Shown piece after piece: positions 1 through 8,070 of a stretch of DNA of 40,959 nt. The notes beneath the pieces were generated by a model. It saw only the letters and a program-made list of their open reading frames with translations, had not been told where the DNA came from and did no database searches. Position 1 is the stretch's first letter, and each line of letters begins with the position of its first letter. The DNA is from Candidatus Thioglobus sp. MED-G25 (lineage in GTDB: Bacteria; Pseudomonadota; Gammaproteobacteria; Arenicellales; UBA868), in NCBI GenBank assembly GCA_002456995.1, contig NTKC01000014.1:1-40959 (forward strand), in the 5' to 3' direction. A program made the translations under genes and the position numbers.

Positions 1-957
1 ATCAACGTGCTGCGCTATGGCAATGCCCGTGAACAAGTCTTAGGTCTTCAAGCCGTATTACCGGATGGACAAATCTGGAGTGACCTGAACGAACTGAGAA
101 AGAATAATACGGGCTACGATATACGCAACCTGCTGGTAGGTTCCGAGGGAACTCTGGGTGTTATCACAGCAGCGGTCCTGAAACTTTACCCCCAGCCACG
201 CCAGGTCGAAACCGCATTCGTAGCCTTGAGAGATCTAGAGTCTTCTCTAAAACTGCTTACAACTGCGCGAATGGACAGCGGCGGAACACTATCTAGCTTT
301 GAACTCATACCAAAACTTGGTATAGAACTGGCGGAAAAACACGTGCCAGGTTGCCGAAACCCTTTGTCGACTTCCAGCGACTGGCATATCATCATGGTCT
401 ACAGCAGTACTGCTAATGGTACGGATCTACGCCTGGCATTAGAAAATACGTTGGAGAACGCACTGGACAATGGGATTATTAGCGATGCTGTCATTTCGGC
501 CAGTGAAACACAGACAGCACAGATCTGGAAAATTCGTGAAGGTTTGGTCGAGGCACAGCAGATGGCCGGAGAACGCTACACCTACGATGTATCCGTGAAG
601 ATCTCACAGGTTCCTGAATTTATAGAACGGGCCGGCATGCTCGCTCAGTCGAAAATGACAGGAATTCGTCCCTACGCCTTTGGCCACGTTGGTGACGGCA
701 ACATTCATCTAAGCCTATTCCAGCCGGATGATGTCGACGGTACAGTTTTTCGATCTCGCTTGCCCGAGTTTGATGAACTGATATTCGATTTAGTTCACGA
801 ATATGGCGGGTCGTTTAGTGCCGAACATGGTATCGGCCTGCTTAAACTGGAAGAAATGTCTTCGTATAAAGATCCGGCCGGGCTGTCAGTCATGCGCACA
901 ATAAAACAAGCAGTTGACCCCTCCAATATCATGAACCCCGGTAAGGTACTTCCGTAA
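1..957 (+). CDS. FAD-linked 2-hydroxyacid dehydrogenase/oxidase, GlcD-like, C-terminal part (5' end outside window)
   Basis: The reading frame is open from base 1 and ends at TAA 955-957, so about 318 residues of a longer protein are present and the true start lies upstream. The visible part begins inside the FAD-binding (PCMH-type) domain with a GSEGTLGVIT motif. It continues into the FAD-linked oxidase C-terminal domain, with the FGHVGDGNIH histidine motif and SAEHGIG near the end. These are hallmarks of the D-lactate dehydrogenase (cytochrome)/glycolate oxidase GlcD/D-2-hydroxyglutarate dehydrogenase family, which oxidises D-2-hydroxyacids to 2-oxoacids with FAD. The substrate cannot be told from this fragment. 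It converges on a D-2-hydroxyacid dehydrogenase gene, so both may handle related hydroxyacids (inference). No frameshift is visible. Confidence 0.88.
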   Translation: MNVLRYGNAREQVLGLQAVLPDGQIWSDLNELRKNNTGYDIRNLLVGSEGTLGVITAAVLKLYPQPRQVETAFVALRDLESSLKLLTTARMDSGGTLSSFELIPKLGIELAEKHVPGCRNPLSTSSDWHIIMVYSSTANGTDLRLALENTLENALDNGIISDAVISASETQTAQIWKIREGLVEAQQMAGERYTYDVSVKISQVPEFIERAGMLAQSKMTGIRPYAFGHVGDGNIHLSLFQPDDVDGTVFRSRLPEFDELIFDLVHEYGGSFSAEHGIGLLKLEEMSSYKDPAGLSVMRTIKQAVDPSNIMNPGKVLP

Positions 958-985
958 TCCAGTTGTTTACGTGACACCGGCACCA

Positions 986-1016
986 TTGGGTTGGCTCGCA
1001 AGCCTCAGTAACCCAA
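986..1016. terminator. Imperfect hairpin between convergent genes (weak terminator candidate)
   Basis: TTGGGTT (986-992) pairs with AACCCAA (1010-1016), and GGCT (993-996) pairs with AGCC (1001-1004), leaving a 5-nt bulge. It lies over the 3' ends of two convergent genes. Neither strand has a clear T-tract after it, so intrinsic termination is uncertain. Confidence 0.25.
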
Positions 1017-2030
1017 CACTGGATCGACGACGTTATTCAGCGGTTTTCCACCTAGATGCTTTTCCAGATTTGCAAATACCAAATCCAGTGTCATTTCGAC
1101 GTACGTGTTGCCATCATCGGCTGAAATATGTGGCGTCACGATAAGATTGGGTGTATGCCACAGGCTAGAGCCCTCAGGTAGAGGCTCTTCGTCAAACACA
1201 TCTAGAATAGCACCTGAAAAATGACCGGATTGTAAGTTTTCGACCAGCGCCCGGTAATCCATGGTCGCTGCTCTGCCGATGTTAACAATACCCGCGCCGG
1301 GTTTAGTCAGAGCCTGCCGCCGACGGTCGAAGAGATTCCGAGTTTCAACAGTGAGAGGCGCCGCTAGAACTACAAAATCCGCAGCCGGCAACACTGAATC
1401 CAAATCCTTAGAGGTATACACAGAATCTATTCCGGACACCGGTCGGCCGTGACGACTGATTCCAATAACGTTCATTTCCAGCATCTTGCAGCGGCGGGCG
1501 ATAGTTGCGCCGATATGTCCAATACCGATGACCACGACGGTCTTATCGACAATTGACCCAGAAAACAACGAACTCCAAGCGGCCATTTTCTGATTATTTA
1601 TAATTGCGGGCAAACGGCTGTGCAGCATCAGGATCGACATCAGACCAAATTCACCTCCTTTTGCGGCATGAGTACCTCGGTTGTTGACGACTGTAACCCC
1701 GTCCGGAAGCCAGTTCATTGGGCACAGGTGTTCTACGCCTGCACCAATGATATGAATCCACTGGAGATTCGGCGCAACCCTGACCAGGTCGTGAGTAGGT
1801 AGATCCCAGGTCACAAGTACATCCGCCGATTGCATAGATTCTGAAAATCGATCCAGATCCCAATCTATAAGCACCTCAATCTGTCTGGCTATATCAGGGT
1901 ACTTATCGCAGGCTGCCTGAAATCTAGCGTCAGTGATTGTAAAAACCGCCTCGCCCTCTTTTGTAGGTGGGAACGTTTCCGGTGACGCGTGATTATTCTT
2001 AACATGTACACGCAGTTTGTCGCTACACAT
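1005..2030 (-). CDS. D-2-hydroxyacid dehydrogenase, NAD-binding
   Basis: This 341-residue protein belongs to the D-isomer-specific 2-hydroxyacid dehydrogenase family, which interconverts 2-oxoacids and D-2-hydroxyacids with NAD(P)H in the cytosol. The Rossmann nucleotide loop GIGHIG is at residues 169-174. The catalytic set is Arg253 (in NIGRA), Glu282 (in FDEEPLP) and His301 (in TPHIS). No ACT or other regulatory domain follows, so it is not a full-length SerA. The ATG at 2030 is well supported by AGGAG (complement of 2037-2041) six bases upstream. The gene lies 33 bp downstream of the Rieske oxygenase gene on the same strand, so the two are probably co-transcribed. The substrate is unknown; glyoxylate/hydroxypyruvate reductase-like activity is possible. 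Confidence 0.88.
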   Translation of the reverse strand: MCSDKLRVHVKNNHASPETFPPTKEGEAVFTITDARFQAACDKYPDIARQIEVLIDWDLDRFSESMQSADVLVTWDLPTHDLVRVAPNLQWIHIIGAGVEHLCPMNWLPDGVTVVNNRGTHAAKGGEFGLMSILMLHSRLPAIINNQKMAAWSSLFSGSIVDKTVVVIGIGHIGATIARRCKMLEMNVIGISRHGRPVSGIDSVYTSKDLDSVLPAADFVVLAAPLTVETRNLFDRRRQALTKPGAGIVNIGRAATMDYRALVENLQSGHFSGAILDVFDEEPLPEGSSLWHTPNLIVTPHISADDGNTYVEMTLDLVFANLEKHLGGKPLNNVVDPVLGY

Positions 2031-2063
2031 AATGCACTCCTGTCACGTTCGCATTAAGAATTA

Positions 2064-3437
2064 TCACTGGTCATCAACGAACTCGCCTATCCCTGATTGT
2101 TCTAACCTTTGGAGCTCTTTAATAACTTTAGCTTGCCGATCAAGATCGGATTCACCGGCAGTGTCGAACTGAATTGCCATAAATGCATGTGCCAAACGAC
2201 TGAGATGCATCGCCTCATCGTCTAGACTCTGACGAGGCATCGCCAGCACCGTATCACCCCCATAAGTAGGCACGACACCGTCTGAGTTCTTGTTTGCCCT
2301 CAACGGCTGTCCTCCATTGCTGATCTTTTTAATCTCATCCTGAAGTCGCTTACGCATTACAGCAATACCCTTGTCACTGACGACCAGATTTTCATTGGCA
2401 TGGATTGTGATCGGGCCCATTCCTTCTACTGCCTCAACATCAGCCGGAGACCTCTGCTTTTCCTCATAGGACCGGTCAAACGCCTCACCTTGCTCGATAA
2501 GTTCCGGGCCTTCCGGTGTGTTCCACTCGGGCGGGTCACCGCGCTCCCCGAAATTCGCCCAGGCGAAGCAGGTGGTATTTTCGTCATCCAGCGGAACAAC
2601 CCAACGTGTAAACGAACTGCGGCCATAGTAACGGACCTCTGTCCCATCTGCTGCGAATGCGCTGCCTGCCTGAGTAACATTAGGCAACACCAACTCATTG
2701 ACACGCAGCCAAACGTTATCGCCTACCCGCCGAGTATTTACACCCAGCAGCCATGCGTTTCGATCAAAGAAGTCTATTTGCCCCACTTCGCCAAATCCGT
2801 CCGAAAACTGGACACGCCCAATTGAGGAATGCAGAAAGCTCGTATGTAGGGGATCCAGGATTGCATCGAGAACTTGAAGCCAGTTACAACGAAACGGTGC
2901 CGCGTACGGCACACGCTCCATTTTATCGAATGTCATGGCATCAAAGATTGGGAATTCCGGCTGCTGAGTCGGTGGTCCGAGGTAAGCGAAAATCAGCCCT
3001 TGATGCTCGACTGTTGGGTAAGCACCGAGTCGCACCCTATCCTTCAAACGCCGGTTAAGCGTTAGCGACTGGCCTGGAGCATCCAGAAGAGCGCCATCGA
3101 TATCAAATTGCCAGCCGTGATAACAACAGCGTATACCTTTGTCTTCACAACGGCCGAACTCAAGTGATGCTTGGCGATGTGGGCAACGCTTGTGGACGAG
3201 TCCTAAACGCTTGGATTTATCCCTGAACAGCACCAACTCTTCACCCAACATCCTAACAACGACAGGACGCTCTGCGAGTTCAGAAGATAGAAAAAAAGGA
3301 TGCCAGAATCGACGCAGGTATTCACCGCAAGGTGTGCCAGGCCCTACGCGGACCAGCTCTTCGTTAATTTCAGTCGATGCTCGAAAGTCATAGCCTCGAT
3401 AATCTCCGGACTGTGACTGAAGATGATTTACTGTCAT
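2064..3437 (-). CDS. Rieske non-heme iron oxygenase, large (alpha) subunit, phthalate-dioxygenase-like
   Basis: This 457-residue protein is a ring-hydroxylating or demethylating oxygenase alpha subunit. The N-terminal stretch with VGPGTP and RRFWHP, followed by the Rieske motif Cys85-Pro-His87 ... Cys104-x2-His107, is typical of phthalate 4,5-dioxygenase-type oxygenases. The mononuclear iron site is seen as D-x3-D-x2-H-x4-H, with Asp191, Asp195, His198 and His203. Such enzymes insert O2 into aromatic rings or remove N- or O-methyl groups, and need a reductase for electrons. No reductase or ferredoxin gene is visible in the window. It is the first gene of a probable two-gene operon with the D-2-hydroxyacid dehydrogenase and is divergent from an MFS carrier. 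The substrate cannot be read from the sequence. Confidence 0.9.
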   Translation of the reverse strand: MTVNHLQSQSGDYRGYDFRASTEINEELVRVGPGTPCGEYLRRFWHPFFLSSELAERPVVVRMLGEELVLFRDKSKRLGLVHKRCPHRQASLEFGRCEDKGIRCCYHGWQFDIDGALLDAPGQSLTLNRRLKDRVRLGAYPTVEHQGLIFAYLGPPTQQPEFPIFDAMTFDKMERVPYAAPFRCNWLQVLDAILDPLHTSFLHSSIGRVQFSDGFGEVGQIDFFDRNAWLLGVNTRRVGDNVWLRVNELVLPNVTQAGSAFAADGTEVRYYGRSSFTRWVVPLDDENTTCFAWANFGERGDPPEWNTPEGPELIEQGEAFDRSYEEKQRSPADVEAVEGMGPITIHANENLVVSDKGIAVMRKRLQDEIKKISNGGQPLRANKNSDGVVPTYGGDTVLAMPRQSLDDEAMHLSRLAHAFMAIQFDTAGESDLDRQAKVIKELQRLEQSGIGEFVDDQ

Positions 3438-3615
3438 AAAAGATAGCCTTTTTGTCCTTTAGCCTTGACCAAACGACCTTGCGTTTCTTTCAAAGAATTT
3501 AGTGAGCAGCTGTCATGCGCACACTCAGCCAGGATAGCCACTGCGGTGCAGACTGTACATCAGCCACCTGCTCAGGACTACAATTACACCACTTCATACG
3601 ACCAAACAAATCGAC
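3438..3615. promoter_or_regulatory. Divergent intergenic region with 13-bp palindrome
   Basis: This 178-bp region separates the divergent Rieske oxygenase and MFS genes and must carry promoters for both. It contains a perfect palindrome, TTCTTT-C-AAAGAA, at 3485-3497. It also has a direct repeat GACCAAAC at 3467-3474 and 3600-3607. The palindrome is a plausible regulator site. No regulator gene is adjacent, and I see no convincing -35/-10 pair. Confidence 0.35.
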
Positions 3616-4794
3616 ATGTGGAAGAATCCTAAGGTTTGGAGCCTCGCTATTGCTGAAACCATTACTTGGGCGGGCATCTTTTATCTGTTCCCGGCAATGC
3701 TGATGCGCTGGGAAGCTTACTTTGGCTGGTCTCGGGTCGAACTCACCTTTGGATTTACCGGTGCACTGATTATCTCCGCGGGAACAGGTATTTTTGCCGG
3801 CCGCTTGATCGATCGGGGACATGGTCGGACTTTAATGACTGTGAGCGCTTTCACGGGGGGGCTGCTGATTGCAATGCTCCCCCTGCTCCAGCACCTCTGG
3901 CAGTTTTATCTCATCTGGTTGCTGATTGGGTTTACCATGGCTGGCTGCCTGTACGAACCCTGTTTTGCCTTTCTGACACACGTTTATTATCCCAAGTCAA
4001 AACGACCCATTATCATTGTCACCCTAGTCGCAGGGTTTGCCGGGACTTTGTGCTTTCCGCTGTCCAGCGTCATCACCAATTACATACATTGGCAAGCAGC
4101 GGTGTGGGTTTTTTCAGTCCTGGTCTGTGGGCTTGCTGTTCCGTTGTTCTGGTACGGTGCGTCTACAACACCTGCTCAGAAACATTTTCCACCAACTACT
4201 CGTCCGACTCCTCTCACGACAATTGTTACCCCATTACTGCGCTCTCCGACCTTTTGGTGCCTAGTTGTCGCATTTGCTTGTTTTTCGCTGAATCACAGTA
4301 TGATCATCAGTCACATTTTGCCACTGCTGGATAGCCAGGGTGTCTCTGCAAACTATGCAGTGATCGCAGCATCATCCATTGGTGTGGCCCAGGTGCTCGG
4401 TCGGCTTGTTCTTATCACGGTAGAACGCCGCCTATCCATGCTTCTAATTTCCATGTGTTCTTTTATCGGTCTGTCGCTTGCCAGTGTTAATCTAGCTTTC
4501 GCCGGTACGGCAACAATCATACTTTGCCTGTTCGTGTGTCTCCAAGGTGGGTCTGCAGGTATTGGCAGTATTGCCAAACCGACTGTCACAGCCGACCTAT
4601 TAGGTAGCGCAAACTTTGGTGCAATCTCAGCCATGGTGTCCATTGCCCACATGCTCGGTTTTGCATTTGGACCAGCCCTCTCGGGTCTAATATGGAGTGT
4701 CACTGATTACGATACCGTGATTAAAGTGACTGGCACACTAGCTTTAATTGGCGTATTCAGCCTATTTATTGCACAGAAGTCATCACGGAATTAA
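3616..4794 (+). CDS. MFS transporter
   Basis: This 392-residue, strongly hydrophobic protein has about 12 predicted membrane segments and no signal peptide. The loop after the second helix has the MFS signature-like run GRLIDRGHGRT, with a basic cytoplasmic motif. The overall pattern resembles monocarboxylate/oxalate-formate-type MFS carriers, although the substrate is not determinable. The ATG at 3616 places the first helix directly at the N-terminus. No strong ribosome-binding site precedes it. An FAD oxidoreductase follows 135 bp downstream on the same strand, so it probably imports a substrate for that enzyme or for the divergent Rieske oxygenase (inference). Overlapping plus-strand frames are shadows of this gene. 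Confidence 0.87.
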   Translation: MWKNPKVWSLAIAETITWAGIFYLFPAMLMRWEAYFGWSRVELTFGFTGALIISAGTGIFAGRLIDRGHGRTLMTVSAFTGGLLIAMLPLLQHLWQFYLIWLLIGFTMAGCLYEPCFAFLTHVYYPKSKRPIIIVTLVAGFAGTLCFPLSSVITNYIHWQAAVWVFSVLVCGLAVPLFWYGASTTPAQKHFPPTTRPTPLTTIVTPLLRSPTFWCLVVAFACFSLNHSMIISHILPLLDSQGVSANYAVIAASSIGVAQVLGRLVLITVERRLSMLLISMCSFIGLSLASVNLAFAGTATIILCLFVCLQGGSAGIGSIAKPTVTADLLGSANFGAISAMVSIAHMLGFAFGPALSGLIWSVTDYDTVIKVTGTLALIGVFSLFIAQKSSRN

Positions 4795-4802
4795 CTCAAT
4801 GG

Positions 4803-4817
4803 CACAAATATTTTGTG
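4803..4817. repeat. 15-bp palindrome CACAAA-TAT-TTTGTG
   Basis: A perfect 6-bp inverted repeat with a 3-nt centre lies just after the MFS stop codon and upstream of the FAD oxidoreductase gene. The following bases are only mildly T-rich. It could be an operator or a weak terminator. A GATAAT hexamer at 4890-4895 could be a -10 element for the next gene, but no good -35 matches it. Confidence 0.35.
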
Positions 4818-4929
4818 TTTGTAATGAGCCAAAAACAGCAAATGATTTCTGTTATAGCGGTGGTTATCGTACTGAAAGGACGACAGTAAGATAATATCAG
4901 TGTCATCTTGATTTAATGGAACACCGACA

Positions 4930-6258
4930 ATGCCGCCCCTGGTAGACCCAGTACCATCCGACCAACAACTGCCCAATTCAACTGAAGTAGCTATCATTGG
5001 CGGCGGTATTATCGGTGTTTCAGCTGCCCTGACACTGGCTGAACGTGGAATACCCGTTGCTTTATTCGAAAAAGGGCATATTGCCGGAGAACAGTCGTCG
5101 CGAAACTGGGGCTGGTGCCGTCAGCAAGGTCGGGACCCACGGGAACTGCCTTTAATCATCGAGTCGCTCGCACTATGGCGCAAGATTCATCAACGCACTC
5201 GTTGTGATGTTGGATTCAGGCAATGCGGCATTCTTTACCTGGCCAATACACCCAAAGCCGTTGCAGACCGTGAAGCATGGCTACAGCACGGTCTCGCATA
5301 TGGCGTTGAATCCAGAATGGTCTCCACCAAAGAAATTAATGAGCTGCTTCCGGGTTCCAACGCACAGTGGGCCGGTGGACTCTATACGCCGACCGACGGC
5401 CGAGCCGAACCGACCATTGCAGCGCCCGCGATGGCTCGGGCAGCACGCCAACTGGGGGCAAGAATTTTCACCCAGACGGCTGTACGAGGTATAGAAACAA
5501 GCGGGGGACGGATATCGGGCGTTATCACTGAAAATGGCTCAGTGCGATGCAGTACTGTAATTCTGGCTGGCGGTGCCTGGTCTAGCACGTTTTGCCGGAG
5601 TCTGGATCTACGTCTGCCTTTGCTGATGACGATTGGATCTGTTTTTCGTACTGCACCCCTGAACGATGCACCTGAAAGATCCGTTAGCGGCGCCGGATTC
5701 GCAATTCGAAAACGGTTGGATGGAGGTTACACCGTTTCCCATGGGAGCATTTCCAGTTTTGATATCGTCCCAGATTCTTTTCGTTTCCTGAAAGACTTTC
5801 TACCGTTGGCCTGGATGGCTCGAAAGATTCTACGCCCCACCTGGACGGGTCGCTTTAAAACCGAGTGGCAGCAGAAAAAAAGATGGTCACTCGATGAACA
5901 GAGCCCTTTTGAACAGATCCGAACCCTGGACCCGATGCCCATTCAAAGCACGCTGGAAAAAAGCAAGCGAAACCTAATTCATGCTTTTCCGGCATTTCAG
6001 GATATTGAAGTCGTGGAGAGTTGGGGAGGACTGATTGATGCAACACCCGACGCCGTACCTGTCATTTCTCCTGTCGACAGCCTGCCGGGCTTCTTTCTGG
6101 CAACTGGGTTGTCGGGGCATGGATTTGGCATCGGCCCCGCTGCAGGTCAACTGGCTGCAGATGTTGCCACCGCCTCTGAGCCTCTCGTTGATCCGACACC
6201 GTTTAGATTTTCGAGATTCAGCGATGGCTCCCGTATACAACCCATCGTAGGTATCTGA
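4930..6258 (+). CDS. FAD-dependent amine/amino-acid oxidoreductase (DadA/DAO family)
   Basis: This 442-residue flavoprotein starts with a dinucleotide-binding fold: GGGIIG at residues 24-29 and the ribose-binding Glu47 (LFEKG). The motif SSRNWGWCRQQ and the C-terminal TGLSGHGFGIGPAAG are typical of the DAO superfamily (D-amino acid dehydrogenase, glycine/sarcosine oxidase-like). These enzymes oxidise a C-N bond of an amino acid or N-methyl amine. No signal peptide or membrane anchor is seen. It follows the MFS gene on the same strand, suggesting an uptake-plus-oxidation pair. It is clearly different from SoxB in the same window. The substrate is unknown: a D-amino acid, imino acid or secondary amine is likely. 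The Shine-Dalgarno match before ATG 4930 is weak. Confidence 0.87.
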   Translation: MPPLVDPVPSDQQLPNSTEVAIIGGGIIGVSAALTLAERGIPVALFEKGHIAGEQSSRNWGWCRQQGRDPRELPLIIESLALWRKIHQRTRCDVGFRQCGILYLANTPKAVADREAWLQHGLAYGVESRMVSTKEINELLPGSNAQWAGGLYTPTDGRAEPTIAAPAMARAARQLGARIFTQTAVRGIETSGGRISGVITENGSVRCSTVILAGGAWSSTFCRSLDLRLPLLMTIGSVFRTAPLNDAPERSVSGAGFAIRKRLDGGYTVSHGSISSFDIVPDSFRFLKDFLPLAWMARKILRPTWTGRFKTEWQQKKRWSLDEQSPFEQIRTLDPMPIQSTLEKSKRNLIHAFPAFQDIEVVESWGGLIDATPDAVPVISPVDSLPGFFLATGLSGHGFGIGPAAGQLAADVATASEPLVDPTPFRFSRFSDGSRIQPIVGI

Positions 6259-6294
6259 ATTATAAATCCTTAGCTGTTTCCGTTTCGTTCTTTA

Positions 6295-7992
6295 CTAGTG
6301 ACCCAGTGACCGATTAACCTCAGGCGCGTGGAATCGAGCGACCTTGCCGGTCGGAGACAGCGGTTCGGTGTAGAAAAACGCCGGCAATTCGTCATCGGCG
6401 TCGGTAAAACCAGCATCACGGTTAAATTGATACTCAAGTGCAAGCGTTTCTTTACCCAATTCAGTGTAAAACTCTTCCGTCAAATCCGTGCCGTGCGCGT
6501 CGTTAATTGCGTTGACTACGAATTCGACGTTGGTATCCGTCACCCCTCGCCCAAAAATACATAACCCCAAAGAATCTGAACTGGCCATTACCAACTGAGA
6601 TTCCAAACTGGCGGCGACAACTTCGTCGACGGTCATATCGGTACAGTCCAACTTCGGTACATTGCCTGCTGTATGGTCGGCACCCTGCGCAGTTACCATC
6701 ATGGTTATACCAGTTGCTTCGACAACACGTGGGTCATAGGCGCTGATCGCCTGTTGCTTTATCACGGGGACTCTCTCGAGCTTGTAGTGCGTCCCAACGC
6801 GCCCGGTTCCCTGCGCCCACAGTCGTCCGTTTTCAGAACCCGTCCTAATCTCTTCAAGCACTTCTTTCATAAACTCAACATCGCCAAATTCACCCAGGCC
6901 AGCATCCATCAGCACCGCGATCATTGCCCCTGTTTCTATTGTGTCTATCCCCAGATCATTTGCAATGAAGTTCACACGAGCCAGGTCATCCGGATCTTTC
7001 AAGCCACAGTTGGTGCCCATCAAACCCAGTGTTTCGTATTCAACAGGAGACGTTAGTTCGTTGCCATCCTTATCGACATAGACATTGCTGCACTCGATGG
7101 TACAACCGGGCATACAGGCATGTGCGGTTTGACCACCTCGTTCCAATTGCAGCTCCCGAATGTGCTGCCCGCCCATAGTCATCGTCTCATCATCTTCAAC
7201 AATTCGTCCCTCACTGAAGTTACGCACAGGCAAACCACCTAGATAATTTTGGACGTCGGCCATTAATGCGGTTCCATAAGTCGCCATGTTCTGAGCAATT
7301 TCATCTTCGCTAAGCATGGCGTTATAAGCCTTCACAGACCCCATCACCTTCTTCCGATCATGCAGTTTGGGCATGCGATTTAGATCCACAACCACTGCCT
7401 TAACACGCTTACTCCCCATGACAGCACCGACACCACCCCGCGCTGCAAGTCGAGAAGGACGCAGATCAGTATCGCTGAAGGAGATCCCTGACAGCAATCC
7501 ACCGTACTCACCGACTGGACCACACAAGCCTATACTGACCTTGTTGCCATACCGCTCGTGCAGTCGGGAAGCGGCTGCAAAGTTACCCAACCCCATATAA
7601 GGTTCGGCCGAGTCATAAACTATTTCACCTTCTTTCGATATATGAATCACTATCCAATCATCTGAAACGCCGTGCAGAGTTAAGCCAGCCATACCAAGCT
7701 GACCTAATGCGAAGCCAAAGGTACCGCCCGCGTTAGCTTCCTTGATGCCACCTGTCAAAGGGCTCTTACATCCGATACTTAGACGATTCGCATTGGAGAA
7801 GTTAGTGCCAGCGAATGGCCCAGCAGAGAAAATTAGAGGATTTTCCGGCGACAAAGGATCGACACTAGCAGCCCCACATTCGACCAATGTCTTTGCTATT
7901 AAATAACGACCACTCCGGGCAATGGCTTCTCCGTGAAGCTCATTTCGATCTACCGTCCGACTATTCAGATCGATGTGAAGATACTCGCGCAT
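6295..7992 (-). CDS. Aldehyde:ferredoxin oxidoreductase family protein (tungsto/molybdopterin, 4Fe-4S)
   Basis: This 565-residue protein matches the AOR family from end to end. The N-terminal domain contains SAGPFAGT and SPLTGGIKEANAGG. The cofactor-domain run RLAARGGVGAVMGSK is at about 181-195. Fe-S cysteines are Cys293, Cys297 and Cys301, with the fourth, Cys478, in DSLGLC. Active-site-type residues are the glutamates of PVEYE (about 316-320) and His440 of GADH. Family members oxidise aldehydes to acids with ferredoxin as acceptor, using a bis-pyranopterin tungsten or molybdenum centre. The first two cysteines are spaced C-x3-C rather than the C-x2-C known from the Pyrococcus enzyme. The gene is 78 bp downstream of the SDR gene at the end of the sarcosine oxidase run. 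No ferredoxin or cofactor gene is adjacent. The substrate is not provable; formaldehyde or another aldehyde is an inference from context. Confidence 0.9.
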   Translation of the reverse strand: MREYLHIDLNSRTVDRNELHGEAIARSGRYLIAKTLVECGAASVDPLSPENPLIFSAGPFAGTNFSNANRLSIGCKSPLTGGIKEANAGGTFGFALGQLGMAGLTLHGVSDDWIVIHISKEGEIVYDSAEPYMGLGNFAAASRLHERYGNKVSIGLCGPVGEYGGLLSGISFSDTDLRPSRLAARGGVGAVMGSKRVKAVVVDLNRMPKLHDRKKVMGSVKAYNAMLSEDEIAQNMATYGTALMADVQNYLGGLPVRNFSEGRIVEDDETMTMGGQHIRELQLERGGQTAHACMPGCTIECSNVYVDKDGNELTSPVEYETLGLMGTNCGLKDPDDLARVNFIANDLGIDTIETGAMIAVLMDAGLGEFGDVEFMKEVLEEIRTGSENGRLWAQGTGRVGTHYKLERVPVIKQQAISAYDPRVVEATGITMMVTAQGADHTAGNVPKLDCTDMTVDEVVAASLESQLVMASSDSLGLCIFGRGVTDTNVEFVVNAINDAHGTDLTEEFYTELGKETLALEYQFNRDAGFTDADDELPAFFYTEPLSPTGKVARFHAPEVNRSLGH

Positions 7993-8017
7993 GTGTCGAT
8001 TCCCCTGATAGGTTTAG

Positions 8018-8068
8018 TGTTTTGTCACCCACATTTTAGCACTGACCAATCCTTGTCTGGACAAAACA
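8018..8068. promoter_or_regulatory. Inverted repeats of TTGTC/GACAA upstream of the AOR gene
   Basis: The SDR-AOR spacer holds a 9-bp perfect inverted repeat, TGTTTTGTC (8018-8026) and GACAAAACA (8060-8068). A 12-bp palindrome TTGTC-TG-GACAA (8053-8064) overlaps its right arm. There are thus three half-sites of the same TTGTC type. The pattern resembles operators of FadR-type GntR regulators (TTGT..ACAA). It suggests that the AOR gene may have its own control, or that the transcript forms a long-loop hairpin here. Confidence 0.4.
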
Positions 8069-8070
8069 GT

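Noticed and set aside
2400-2825. 141-residue open frame antisense to the Rieske oxygenase gene
   Set aside because: Shadow of the Rieske coding frame, with no domain and no ribosome-binding site.
3666-4334. 222-residue open frame on the plus strand
   Set aside because: It overlaps the MFS gene in another frame, has no recognisable domain, and the MFS frame has clear membrane segments and motifs.
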